NCBI GenBank assembly: GCA_949126835.1
Contig: OX421494.1
Span: forward strand, 22,528,196 to 22,592,195
DNA from: Anisus vortex
Lineage: Eukaryota; Mollusca; Gastropoda; Planorbidae
DNA: 64,000 nt
Direction: 5' to 3'
Part shown: positions 22,846 to 34,124 of the stretch, one piece after another
Layout of the letters: each line of letters starts with the position of its first letter
Position numbering within the stretch: position 1 is the first letter of the stretch
The notes under the pieces: generated by a model
Database searches by the model: none
What the model saw: the letters and a program-made list of their open reading frames with translations, nothing else
Told to the model about the DNA's origin: nothing
Translations under genes and position numbers: made by a program

Positions 22846-23335
22846 AGAAAACCATAAAAACTAGGTTTTTATTATACTCCCTTTATTTGCAAACTAAGTT
22901 TACCATCATGCAATTAAATAATTGATTGACTACTGGAAATGAAACGTACAGAAAAATATCTGTGTCGCAAATCTCAAAAATATCTCCTTACTCCGTATGA
23001 ATTGTTCTAAAAATAATCTTAGCGCATAATTTTTTTTTCTAGCTTTGCGCCGAAAAACTATAAAAAGTTGCACAGGCATTTTTAAAGTGAAACCACAATT
23101 TTTCTTATACTTTCCTATTAAGAAATAAATATTGTCATAAGTGTAGTATTATTAAGTGGTTTTAACTGAAAATCTGATAGAATGTATTGTTAGTCGCCGC
23201 AAGTCTGCTGTCCAAATTTCAGCTTGATTGGACCACGGGAAGTGGTCGAAAAATCGAAGCCAATTCTTGCACGACGATTGCAACCAGACAGACAGACAGA
23301 CAAAAATTACAACTTAAAATAAAGGAAGTAAAAAA
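22846..23335 (+). repeat. Direct duplication, copy B (uninterrupted)
   Basis: Sister of 21905-22842 at roughly 95 percent by eye, in tandem with it. Both end in a CAGACAGA tail followed by AAATAAAGGAAGTA. It preserves the pre-insertion sequence for the 450-bp element. Confidence 0.85.
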
Positions 23336-23794
23336 GGTAAAAATTCATTTTGGTACAACAATTGTATAAATGTGTAAATTGTCTATTTGTCTTGTTTTGC
23401 TTCCTTTCATTTCTATATTTATGTCATATTTCAGATTTCTTTTCTTTTTGGCCTTTGTGTTATTTTTTTCTTTCTTAAATTAAGTGTCCCACGCCACTGG
23501 GCTTATATATGATATATTATATACAATAAGGCTTTATATAAAGTATATCAAACTTCAAAGACAGTATAATGGTATAAATAATAGACATAAAAAAACAATA
23601 TTTAAATTCCAGAGATTATAAACACATTATACCATAAACACTTTTATAGTTTAGTGTTCAGTGGAAAAACATTTTAGGTAGCTAACGACAGTGAGTAAAG
23701 AACGTGGATGCCAGACCAGAAGAAACAATTGATCTTTTAAAAAGAAAATAGCGTGATCTTGTTATTTTGGCCCAAGTTCTGGAGAAGTTGTTAA

Positions 23795-24060
23795 TGATAG
23801 AAGTGGTCGGAGAGAAGGCAAAAGAAAAACCTATGAAGATAAGCCAAGCGAGAAATCGTTAAATAGATCGGACCTACGGCTAACAATAATTGTAGAGAAC
23901 TTACACAAGAGGGCAGGGAATAGAAGGGCCTGCTTTATGGGGTGGCCAATAGGAGAGCTCTTAGTAATGGCTGCTAAGCAGAAGCAATGTTTCGGTGATC
24001 CCACTTGTCCTTTGGCTGCGTCAATTTTCAGTTCACTTCCGGGCAAATGGTAAGTGTCAA
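23795..24060 (+). pseudogene. Possible decayed LINE C-terminus
   Basis: The words AGAAGGCAAAAGAAAAACCTA and AAATCGTTAAATAGATCGGACC translate to broken pieces (RKTYEDKPSEKS, LNRSDL, NRRACFMGW) that resemble the R-x-R-x-TY...R-x-x-WR tail of LINE frames. Frameshifts are needed. A TAAA-type tail follows at 24079-24103. Low certainty. Confidence 0.28.
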
Positions 24061-24194
24061 AAGGATGTAGGCAAAAAATAAATAAATAAATAAATAAATA
24101 AACTAGCCTTATCTGCAAACTCAACACATAATTAGACATAAGTAAAATGAATTTAAAAAAAATATATATTAAGGTTTTTAATGTGAATCTTTTA

Positions 24195-24280
24195 AAATTT
24201 AGATGTAACCACAGAAACTAGTAAAACCTGCTTCACTGGCCCTTTGTATCAATTTGGTCCGACGGGATACTTTTTTACTT
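24195..24280 (+). mobile_element. SINE family 1, 3' fragment
   Basis: It contains AACCACAGAAACTAGTAAAA, GCTTCACTGGCCCTT and CAATTTGGTCCGACGGGATA, the 3' end of the family at 12796 and 55746. The head is missing. Confidence 0.7.
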
Positions 24281-24624
24281 AGAAGGAAAAACTGTGCTGA
24301 CAAATTAGGTTTGCGTTTATTGATCAAACAACGGAGAGTAAATTAGTCTTCATTGACAATTGCACAAAATGCGCTTCCGCAGAGCTACGACTAGCCACGC
24401 CTTTTTCGAATTTATGTTCAGTCTGTGTATGTCTTTGTGTGTGTTTGTGAAACAAAGCGTTCGATGTGTCGATTTATATCCCTTCGACTCAGAATGTATC
24501 ATTGTGATTGTTATAGTAGGGTTGGGGGGTGAAGGGTTAAGTCTATATGTGTGTAACTAGGCTGTTTGACTGTGGTGAATAGCTGTCGTTCCAATGACTT
24601 CATTGATGAAATCTGATTGGTAAA

Positions 24625-24715
24625 ATAAATGCTGTTGGTCGCTTTGCTGGCCACAAAATCCCCTAGTATACATTTGCTAATCGATTATGGTGATCTACTG
24701 CTTTACTAGCCATAT
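24625..24715 (+). mobile_element. SINE family 1, diverged fragment
   Basis: GTTGGTCGCTTTGCTGGCCA, CAAAATCCCCTAGTATAC and CTGCTTTACTAGCC match the family body in order but with many changes. Confidence 0.4.
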
Positions 24716-25990
24716 AAACTAAATTATATATATGTAAAGCATTATCTTCGGTGAATTTTCGGTAATGAGTTAATGATTTTATTCGCCAGCAATCAGACCG
24801 GCGTGTAAGGTGATCCTCTAACTACCTCTGTCCTGAGCTGGGATCTCTCACTTTTCAATGTCCACTATAGCCTTGAGACAACGCTTGCAGATGTGTATAA
24901 ATCTGAGATGTAGAAGACCTTTAGATCCTACTTGTAAACATAGCCTGTCGAATGGCCATATTGGGTAGGTCAGCCTGTTTTAAGACATCCTTGTTGGTTT
25001 TTGTGGACCTTCCAGAAGGTGCCTAAGATTGCGTCTAAGACATCGAATGTGTAAAGAAAGTCTCTTTTATTGAGGAACGTACAGATTTCGCTGGCTCTTT
25101 CAAAAGAATGCTGACCACACATGCATGGTTTACAGCAATTTCTTTTTGCATTAAGGGTCAGCATCCTGTCGACCACTTAGGCCTACTCTATGTGATATTC
25201 CAGACATGGCTGTAATTGTCTTGCCAATCCACTTGCTGACTGCTGACTTCTGTACTTTTGCTAATTACTTCATACTCCAGACTAATTTTATTTCTTGCAT
25301 TAGCTGGCATTTTTACCAAGAAATACATAACTTTTTTTCGATGAAATGCTTAAACCATTTTTAGCACACAAAAAAAATCTATAAAAAAATATTTTGTGTA
25401 AAAATAAAACGTTAAATATAATGAAATAGTATATAGGCTACTTAACCAGCTCCAATAATCAATATGCTTGTTTCAATTTAGTTTTCTCCATTTATTCTCT
25501 TTTCTTTTTTCGTATTTTGTTGGTGCGTTTAATTGGGGCCGGGATGGGCGCGGGGAAGAGGAGGGTGTAATCAGTGGGGAATAAATCATTATTTCTTGCG
25601 CCATTGACATATACAGATTTTTAAACAACCAATGGAACGAACGTCCTTTTTTTTTAAATCTGAAATCTTGATCTCATGGGAGATGGCTAGTTGGATTAAA
25701 CACGACTGATGTACTTTACACTCGGCCCTTAGGATACTCTGGAATTTTTCAGTGTATTCAATACAGTTGTTGTTTGTTGTTGTTTTTTGCACTCTATGTC
25801 GATGTATTTTTATGCATGCAAAGTTTGTCCTTTCTACATTCTGGTTTAACGTCATAGTTTTAAAAGATTTAAAGACTTTTTCCTAGTAACATTTGGTGAG
25901 ACATTAACTTGATCGATCAAATAATTGCTTTACGACAATGTAAAACACGTATAACTCATTTTGTGAGCTATTTTTTAGTACATATATAGA
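24716..25990. other. No gene seen
   Basis: AT-rich, unique-looking. Frames of 60-90 codons here (for example around 25000 and 25600-25850, minus) lack recognised motifs. Confidence 0.4.
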
Positions 25991-26152
25991 GAGAGATCGT
26001 CAATCGATGGCACGCGAAGCTATTTTTAATGGCACGCGGACGTCTCTTCTACAAAAAAAAATATTAGCAGGATGACATTTAGGATGTAGGCACGCTGAAT
26101 GAGTTGGAATTCTAACTTTAACACACTTTTATCAAACGGTTGCAGATCCCTG
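25991..26152 (+). mobile_element. hAT MITE, family B
   Basis: The left end GAGAGATCGTCAATC is a decayed CAGGGATCGGCAACC and the right end GTTGCAGATCCCTG matches its complement. GGCACGCGAAGC, ATGGCACGCGG and CACGCTGAATGA are shared subterminal words with the copy at 50123. Flanking octamers TATATAGA and CCTAGAGA match at six positions. Confidence 0.55.
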
Positions 26153-26949
26153 CCTAGAGATATTAAAATATCAGTTTATTATTATGCTATTATTATTTTA
26201 ATTTTAAAATAAAATTAGATAGATACGTACATTTTGCTTGGACAATAAAATACAAAAAAGAAATGTGAGAAAGGGTGGACGGTCGAAATTCAATTATTTT
26301 TCTAATGTATTTAGATGGAAGAATAATTGTGTAAAACTAGCTGCTAACTCAATGAATAAAACGTTGATCGTTCTTGTACCTCATTGTTAAAATTACTCAT
26401 GCTGTTATTTATTCAATGTTTTTTCACTATGCATTGTAAGTATTTTGCTCGCTACTGGGATCAAAGTAAAATATAAAGTTGTTTTTTTTAATATTCGGGT
26501 TTGACCCAATGTTCAAAGCATAATAAAAGATTATATATATGACTGGCAAAACTGGGTACCGGAAGTCCGGTAACCCGACATTGTTCAACAACACAAAACC
26601 AGTTACAGGTCCCAATTTGCGATATTCGAAATTTGTAACTAGCTTTATAAAACTAATGTTACAAAATAATAATAATCTTTGATCTTTGAGTTTTAATTTG
26701 TTAATAAATAATAAATTTGATCGTCAAATACCATAAAGTTTGATCGATTTGTAATACAATTTAGATTTTGCTATAAAATGCACACACAAAAAATACAAAA
26801 ACGTTTAACCTTTCAATATGCTGTAAAAAAATATTTTTTTTTTTTTTACCACGTATCATCTTTTAGAAGTTCGGGTTCGGTTCGGTAGGAACCTAAATTC
26901 ATTTCAGTTTGCTGACCAACTGGGTTCGTTTTCGATATGTTCGGTTCTA
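26153..26949. other. No gene seen; short TTCGG-rich patch
   Basis: AT-rich. The piece 26866-26945 (TTCGGGTTCGGTTCGGTAGG, then TTCAGTTTGCTGACC) recalls the element at 886-1249 and may be a scrap of the same type. Confidence 0.35.
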
Positions 26950-27604
26950 TATATATACAAGCTAAATTCCCCGGCGTTGCCCGGGGAAAAATTAAATAGG
27001 CCTATATAGTATCTATAGGCTAAGCTAGATAGGCTAAACATTTAATAAACTACAATGAACAGAAAGATATAATCTAGGTTTAGCCTAGATCTCATAAATT
27101 TAGAAATATAACAATTATTTATTGAAAACATTTAAGGAAAGTAATAACAAATATTACAATCGGGTTAAATATAGGCAAGTCTTTTTATTAAACCAAAAGT
27201 TTAATTTCCCGGCGTCCCTCTAAATAAATAAGCTTAGGATTGGGCCTAAAGCTACAGATAGGCCTACAATTTTTATAAACTACGATGAACAGAAAACTAT
27301 AATTACTTTAAAAAGTATAGATCTAATTTGATCTATTATTTATTTACAGAAAACATGTAAGAAAGTAATTAAAAGTAAATATTGTAATCGGGTAAAAAAA
27401 AAGCAAAAAAATAGACTATCCCTGTTGATGAAATCAAACACTCGAATCGTCTTTCGCGTGCGTCAAAAATATAGGCCTAGGCCTAATTAATCTATTAGAT
27501 TTCATTTATTGAAAACATTTCATGAAAGTTTTAAGTCATAAAATCCTTACAAACTTAAGAAAAAAAGTAATATTATTGGAAATTTACAACAATAAGCAGA
27601 AAAA

Positions 27605-27664
27605 AAAATAGAGCCATAGAGTGGAATCGAACACAAAGACGCTAACCACTACGCTACGGAAACC
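27605..27664 (-). mobile_element. tRNA-Val-like SINE head
   Basis: The minus strand reads GGTTTCCGTAGCGTAGTGGT then TAGCG and GTGTTCGATTCCAC. These are the 5' and D-arm and the T-arm (box B) of a tRNA of valine type. The anticodon arm is missing, because only about eight bases separate the two blocks, so it cannot be a working tRNA. It is best read as a tRNA-derived SINE head. Confidence 0.55.
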
Positions 27665-27832
27665 ACATGTCAATAAGTGATCACAAAAGAAAGAGATGAG
27701 ATAATAAGAGATGTTAAATAATCCCGGAGAAAAATTAAATAGGCCTGTAGGCCTTTACGCTACAGATAAACATTTCATAAACTACAATTTAGTAGCTTTT
27801 AAAGTCGTATTGGCTTCTTCTTTAGGAAATAT

Positions 27833-27890
27833 GAGCGTAGGACGCAATAATCTTCTTTATAGAAGGGGCGTCTGTAATGTATAAGATAAA
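27833..27890 (+). mobile_element. Hairpin-tail dispersed repeat, copy 4 (3' end)
   Basis: GAGCGTAGGACGCAATAATC, TTCTTTATAGAAGGGGCGTC and a TATAAGATAAAATAAG tail. Both stems are intact (GACGC with GCGTC, CTTCT with AGAAG). Confidence 0.7.
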
Positions 27891-28074
27891 ATAAGTAGAC
27901 ATAATATATTTAATAACAAAATAATCTTTAGGTCAGTGATTGGGCTTGTAGATCACGTGTTTTCAAATTGACCAATGGGGATCCGTGGGGACACAAACAC
28001 TGTCTTTTTATATATATAGATATACATGAATGAGAAAGACCATTACATTATATTATTTCTCATAATTTCTGACC

Positions 28075-28145
28075 ATGCACATACACCACTCTCGGCAACA
28101 CACACACACTCACCACATACACCACTCACAAACACACACACGCAA
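28075..28145. repeat. (CA)n-rich simple repeat
   Basis: Interrupted CACACA and ACACCACTC words. A low-complexity frame over it is not a gene. Confidence 0.85.
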
Positions 28146-28704
28146 GCGAGTAGATCTATACAAAAAAATAAACATCACCCTTAAACAACTCTGGCCGATA
28201 CAAAAGAACAAAAAAAGAAGGGAGGGATGGGGGTGTGAGCTCATTTTTTCCCCGGAAAGACCCTAGAAGTGTTTGAGCTACCTCTCTTTGGAATTGGGAA
28301 TGTTTCAATCTCATCGTGCTTCCTTTCAGTCGTGTTCTAAATTTAGACTCAATTGCCGGGATTAATGTCGGTGGATATCTTGGGGTAATTTTTCAACCCT
28401 CCTTTCCCGCGGTGGCTTTGAAATTTTGGCTGGTCATCATATCGGGATGATAAAAGGATGAAGCGGCCATAACCACTGGCTATTTTTTTTTTGGGGGGAC
28501 GTCCAAATATTGGTCGAAATATTGGTCGTTATCGCTAGGAGTTTCATTACGTCTGTTTACCGACTATTTTATCGACCAATTTAAGGCTTTATTTTCCCCC
28601 TAAAGTATTTTTCTGAGTAGGTGTTAAAAGTAAGGTTTCGACGCCCCGATATTTACAAGAATATTTTTTTACATAAAAGAAAGGCAAATTCATTGTGTTT
28701 ATAA
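28146..28704. other. No gene seen
   Basis: Mixed sequence without recognised features. Confidence 0.4.
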
Positions 28705-29054
28705 TTCTTTCTGTTACATAAAAAAGGTAAAGTTTCCTTGCAGCCTTTAACGATCTATTGGTGGATAAAACAAGAGTTTAGAGCTTATCTGTTTAATTTA
28801 AGATATACAAGAGAATTGTGTGTCCTACACAATGCAAAAATACCCGATATTTTCTATCGGTATTTCGAGTATTTATCACAGCTTTCTGTTACATAAAGAA
28901 GTTAAAGTTTCCTTGCAGACCTTAACGATCTATTGGTTGATCAAGTAGAGCCTAGAGCTCATCTCTTTTAATTGAGCAAGATGTACGAGGGGATTGAGCG
29001 TTCCATACAATGCAAAAAACAGTTTCTGACGGTACTTAGAGTACCTATCACATT
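28705..29054. repeat. Tandem duplication of ~175 bp
   Basis: Two imperfect copies (28705-28880 and 28881-29054) share TTCTGTTACATAAA, GTAAAGTTTCCTTGCAG, CCTTAACGATCTATTGG, TAGAGCTCATCT-like and ACAATGCAAAAA words. The copies differ by about a fifth by eye. The parent sequence is not identified. Confidence 0.75.
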
Positions 29055-29324
29055 TGGCTAGACTCGTGAATTCCATCAAATGGTCGGAGGAAAACAAAAA
29101 AAAACGTGCATTAGCGGAAATCAATGATTAAAGTTATATTTTCATTTCTGTAACAATAGGTTGTGGGCCCGAAAACCTAATCTATCTTTACACAAATGAA
29201 ACTGTAACTTCAATTATTGATTTACTTTAACGTCAGCGATTCCAATTTGCTTTAGCACTAACTATTAACGAACCATTTACTAACTAGCTTGATAAGTTTC
29301 TTCCACGGGCAATATGGAAAGGCT

Positions 29325-29440
29325 AAAAAAAATGGAGAGAGTGAGAGAAAGCAAGAGATAGAAAGAGAGAGAAAGAGAGAGAGAGAGAAAGAGAGAGAGA
29401 GAAAGAGACAGAGAGAGAGAGAGACAGAGAGAAGGCAATT
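29325..29440. repeat. (GA)n-rich purine tract
   Basis: About 110 bases of AGAGAGAAAGAGAG, pure purine on the plus strand for most of its length. It can form triplex-type structures in principle. The charged reading frame across it is an artefact. Confidence 0.9.
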
Positions 29441-30357
29441 ATTTGTGCATGTACTTAAAGCAGGAGATGTAGTTATTTGTGAAAGTTTCTTTGTGAGATT
29501 TAGTGCTCAGGCTACGACAGAACGACAGCTATGATCTGGCGCTAAAACGATACTTCAGACGTCTGCTGGAAATACCCCCCCCCCCCTTTTATTTTCCAGG
29601 TTTTCACTTTGATCAGTATTGGAAAAAAAGGGGGCGGGGTGAGGGAGGGGAGGGCACACAACACTAAAACTCCTCACACTGTTGATTTAAGCCCCTTTTT
29701 TTTGTTAGTTTGTTAATGTCGTAATCTTGACCTAAAATGGTCGTAACCGACTTGATCTTTGGATTTGGTAATTGTGGGTTAGTCTGTTCTGTGCCTGCGT
29801 GTGAATATGGGTATTTTTGGGGGGTTTAGTCATTGTTCTTATATTATTTAGAAACATTAATCAATGATATCACGTGTAATCATTGACTTGTTGATTTTAA
29901 AGATAAAAAATGTCTCCAAACATCCTAATACACTGTACAGAAAACCGTTCGCATCAAATGGCCATATCGGAATTTCTCGCTGAGACCTGCTGTTATAAAA
30001 GGTACGCACCAGAAATAATTTGGATTAGAGGGTTTATTCTTTATACTTTAAAATTATAAAAAATAAAAGCGTATGACGTTATGCCTATCAAAATATTAAA
30101 ACAAGTTGTTGACATTCGTTTTTACGTCATTTTGACGGGCAAAGAAAAGTAGTTATATCATATATATGTAGAAGTCTTACTTTTATCTTTTTTTGTTCTT
30201 TGTTTGAAAAGTAATATTAGGTAACTGCGGGTGCAAATAAAAAGCAGACATATGTTGCCTTAATCGTTAGTGAGCAGTATCATGAAATAATTTACAATCG
30301 TTGGCAAAAATGTACAGTTTTTGTTTACAAAAAATCTTCCAGTCCAAAACAACAATT
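29441..30357. other. No gene seen
   Basis: It contains a C run (29574-29586) and a G-rich patch (29629-29652). No supported gene. Confidence 0.4.
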
Positions 30358-31180
30358 TACAAATTCATTCTATAAGTTACAGAGTCATTCTATAATTTGC
30401 AGATTTATTCTATAATTTATAGATTCATTCTATAATTTACATATTTATTCTATAATTCACAGATTTATTCTATAACTTACAGATTCATTCTATAATTGCA
30501 GATTCATTCTATAGATTACAGATTCATTCTATAATTTACAGATTCGTTCTTTAATTTACAGATTTATTCTATAATTCACAGATTTATTCTATAATTTACA
30601 GATTTATTCTATAATTGCAGATAAATTCTATAGTTTACAGATTCATTCTATAATTTACAGATTCGTTCTTTAATTTACAGATTTATTCTATAATTTACAG
30701 ATTCATTCTATAATTTACAGATTCATTCTATAATTTGCAGATTCATTCTATAATTTGCAGATTCATTCTATAATTTACATATTCATTCTATAATTTACAG
30801 ATTCATTCTATAATTTACAGATTCATTCTATAATTAAAAGATTCATTCTATTTATTCCAGATTCATTCTATAATTTACAGATTCATTTTTTTAATTTCCA
30901 GATTCATTCTATAATTTGCAGATTCATTCTATAATTTACATATTCATTCTATAATTTACAGATTCATTCTATAATTAACAAATTCCTTCTATAATTTAGA
31001 GATTCATTCTATAATTTACAGATTCATTCTATAATTTACAGATTCATTCTATAATTTACAGTTATAATTTACAGATTCATTCTATAATTTACAGATTCAT
31101 TCTATAAATTACAGACTCATTCTATAAATTACAGACTCATTCTATAATTTAGAGATTCTATTTATTTTTTACAGATTCAA
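30358..31180. repeat. 20-bp minisatellite, about 40 units
   Basis: The unit is ATTCATTCTATAATTTACAG. Many units vary (GATTTATT, TTTGCAG, TAGAG, one-base deletions), so the array is older than the near-perfect ones elsewhere. Confidence 0.95.
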
Positions 31181-32187
31181 GCAACAATTTAACAGTTGAG
31201 TTTTGGTGCGTGTTTGAATAAGTACATGACTGAGTTTATGTTGTTGTTTTTTCTCTAAAACAGCAAACCAATTATCCTTGTCTCCAATGTATATTTTCAA
31301 ATTTCATTGCTTACTTTTGACACATTTTGCAGGAATTTCTGTTTAAAAAATATCATCTTTAAGTGGCTGGCAATGTTACAAAACGAAATTTGAAGATCCC
31401 TATAATAATTTAAAAACAAAAAGACAAGATAAAAAAAATATTCATATAAAAAAAAAAAACAGATAAGATAATGCGAAACCCGAGTGAGTTATTAAATAAG
31501 ATACCTGTACTTGTAAATTTCTCCTAGTCATAATTACTTGGATCGATTCCTGGCGCGAATAACGTTTCTTTTTAAAATATCGTGGTTTTTTTCACCACAG
31601 TAAAAATCTTTACTGTGAGTACTTTCACTAAAAAAAAAATCCAATTTTCTTTTTTTTTGTCTTCATTAATCTGAAATATAATCAAATACATTTTTTACCC
31701 TTTACTTTATTAAGGTTTGTGAAATGAGTTCGGGTTGATTATAATAACTAAAGACTACATCCATTAGCAAAAAAAAATAATTAAAAAAAAAAGAACAACT
31801 GAAATCTCAATGATGGAAAAATGGGATCTCAAAAGAAACAAAGCAATAATATCGGATGCTCATCAGATGAATTTATTTAAAGTCTGTTTGCTTGATAACT
31901 TTGTTCATTGATTTCCTGTTCATTTCTATGTATTCTCCCATAAGGGCATCGCCATGTATTTTGTTTTTCTCTTTTTTATTCCAAAGATTAACAATTATGT
32001 GAACGACCTGCCCCCTCCAACTGCCTCCCTCCTCCAATTTGTTCCACTAATGAATTTTCGTATAACTACTTGTCCAATGAAGTTCATGCCAGCAGTGTGT
32101 ATTGTTCTTCTTTTTTTTAAATTTGAATTCAGTGTACAAAAAAATAATTGAAAAGACACTCTTTCAGGCACACTGTCATGCCCTTTA
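31181..32187. other. No gene seen
   Basis: AT-rich with several A and T runs. No supported feature. Confidence 0.4.
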
Positions 32188-32566
32188 ATGACACACTTTC
32201 AGACACAGTTTTAGAAACACTTTCAGACACAGTTTCAGAAACACTTTCAGACACAGTTTCAGAAACACTTTCAGACACAGTTTCAGAAACACTTTCAGAC
32301 ACAGCTTCAGAAACACTTTCAGACACAGCTTCAGAAACACTTTCAGACACAGCTTCAGAAACACTTTCAGACACAGCTTCAGAAACACTTTCAGACACAG
32401 CTTCAGAAACACTTTCAGACACAGCTTCAGAAACACTTTCAGACACAGCTTCAGAAACACTTTCAGACACAGCTTCAGAAACACTTTTAGACACAGCTTC
32501 AGAAACACTTTCAGACACAGTTTCAGAAACACTTTCAGACACAGTTTCAGAAACACTTTCAGACAT
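32188..32566. repeat. 24-bp minisatellite, about 15 units
   Basis: The unit is ACACTTTCAGACACAGTTTC plus AGAA. Three frames stay open for 129-177 codons across both strands because 24 is a multiple of three. An outer block of CAGTTTC units flanks an inner block of CAGCTTC units on both sides. Decayed CAGACAC-like words continue to about 32690. Confidence 0.95.
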
Positions 32567-32883
32567 GTTTTCATACTTTTTGAGACACACTTTTAACCAC
32601 CTTTACATACACACTCTCAAGTGCACTTTTAGACTCTTTTTTCATATTTTCTTTCTCAGACACTCTTTCATGAACATTTAGGACACACTTCCAGAAAATC
32701 CTGGCGGTATCAATTTAGATGAAATAGTTGAGATTAAAACCCTTTGAAATAATGAGCACTTAATACATTACAGCAGAATGTTTTTTTTCTTTTTCTTGTT
32801 TAATTACAAGCAATGATTTTCTTTTGTATCATTTATAATGTCTCGTGTTATAGTAATAAAGAAACAACAACCCATCCCTTGCA

Positions 32884-32960
32884 GACCATGTTGTGGCAAA
32901 TAAAACAGCATTCACCAGTTTCTGTGGCCTGCACAATGCCCCGCCGCAAAACGGTTTATC
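32884..32960 (-). mobile_element. SINE family 1 fragment, minus strand
   Basis: The minus strand reads GGGCATTGTGCAGGCCACAG then AAACTGGTGAATGCTG. Compared with full copies, the stretch between the two GGCCACA words is deleted, so the fragment has a clean internal deletion. Confidence 0.65.
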
Positions 32961-33204
32961 CATCCCTGAATATGGCTTACATTTTTTTCTTTTATATTAA
33001 AATTGTAAAATAATTACACGTTCTTATACTTATATATCTATTTTACATATCACTTAACATTGGTAAAAAAAAAAAAAGTAAGTTCTTATAAACAAAATGT
33101 TTAGACTAAGGATTCACATTGGTGTTGAAGACCATAGTTTTCGTTTTTATTGATACGCCACAGCCTGCATAAGGAGAATACAGGCATTCACCAACTCATG
33201 CCTT

Positions 33205-33490
33205 CCAAAAGAGTCTCAAGATACTCTGGCCCAAGGTCATCAACAATGAAGATCTCTGGCAATGCACGCTGCGGGAATCAATTGAAGATGTTATTCGCCA
33301 AAGAAGATGGAGGTAACATAGGCCACTCACTAAGAAGCCCCACATCCAGCATCACAAGACAGACCGGCAAGGCAAGAGGAAAAGAGGCAGACCGAAAGTG
33401 ACCTGGAGACGGGAGCTTAAAGCAGACACCAGCATGATAGGGCAAAATTATAGACAGCTGGAGAGACTTGTACAAAAGCGGGATACCTAA
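33205..33490 (+). pseudogene. LINE reverse transcriptase C-terminus, frameshifted
   Basis: One frame reads LWPKVINNEDLWQCT and ends in RQRRWR before a stop. After a frame change, IGHSLR appears, then KRKRGRPKVTWRRELKAD and NYRQLERLVQKRDT. The series RQRRWRWIGHTLRK...GKRKRGRPxxTWRREL...QLExLAQDR is a common end of LINE-encoded proteins in animals. Only this tail remains. Confidence 0.7.
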
Positions 33491-34124
33491 AGATGTTTTG
33501 TTTGTGACCTATTCTCCAGGCAGGGAAACAGACGATAATAAACATAATAAAATGTGAGTTTATTTGCGTATTTAATGCCATATAACTATGGTGTAGTTCT
33601 TTATCAAAACACAAATAAACGAAAATGCGGTTCTCGTACAACTCATGCGTGCCAACTCACGGTAATTATCTTATAATGCGTGCAGTGCATTTCGATTTCG
33701 TGTTTGCTTTTATGCATCGCTCCGCCCACTTCTCCCCAGTTCATTTATTATATAAAAACACCATCAATTTCATCGGCAAACCTCTACGACAAATGATAAA
33801 AGAAACCATCAGCAAAACCGCAGAATGATTTCTTCTACTTTCTCTGGTTATCCCCTTTATGAAAGAGTAGTTACTCTCTGAAGCCGTAATTACGGTACAT
33901 TAGCCACCTCCTTGTGTTTATAATTAATGCTTTCTGTAATTAAAGAATTATTGTGGATGTTGCTGTTTGCTTCGATTTTGTACACTGATGACGTCTGTCC
34001 ATTAATTAACAACCAGTAGTTCATCCATTATTCATTCATATTTTTTAATAGATATGGAACATATTTTGAACGAGAACCATAATGTCAGTCACGTTGGTTT
34101 TGAGGTCAACCATTTCTACAGCCC
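33491..34124. other. No gene seen
   Basis: AT-rich unique-looking sequence, no supported feature. Confidence 0.4.

Larger units (their letters stand above)
26950..28022. repeat. Composite dispersed repeat with internal duplication
   Basis: It starts TATATATACAAGCTAAATTC and ends TTTTTATATATATAGAT. Near the start lies CCCCGGCGTTGCCCGGGG, an 18-bp hyphenated palindrome. The stretch 26965-27180 is repeated imperfectly at 27195-27410 (shared CTACAATGAACAGAAA, TATTTATTGAAAACAT, AAATATTACAATCGGGT), and parts recur at 27490 and 27720. A SINE-like tRNA segment and a hairpin-tail repeat sit inside. The family is not identified. Confidence 0.5.

Noticed and set aside
23831..24139. 102-codon minus-strand frame
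   Set aside because: It is opposite a possible LINE scrap and ends in a TAAA simple repeat; no motif supports it as a gene.
32129..32681. Ser/Glu/Val-rich and Leu/Lys/Cys-rich repeat proteins on both strands
   Set aside because: They are translations of the 24-bp minisatellite in several frames.
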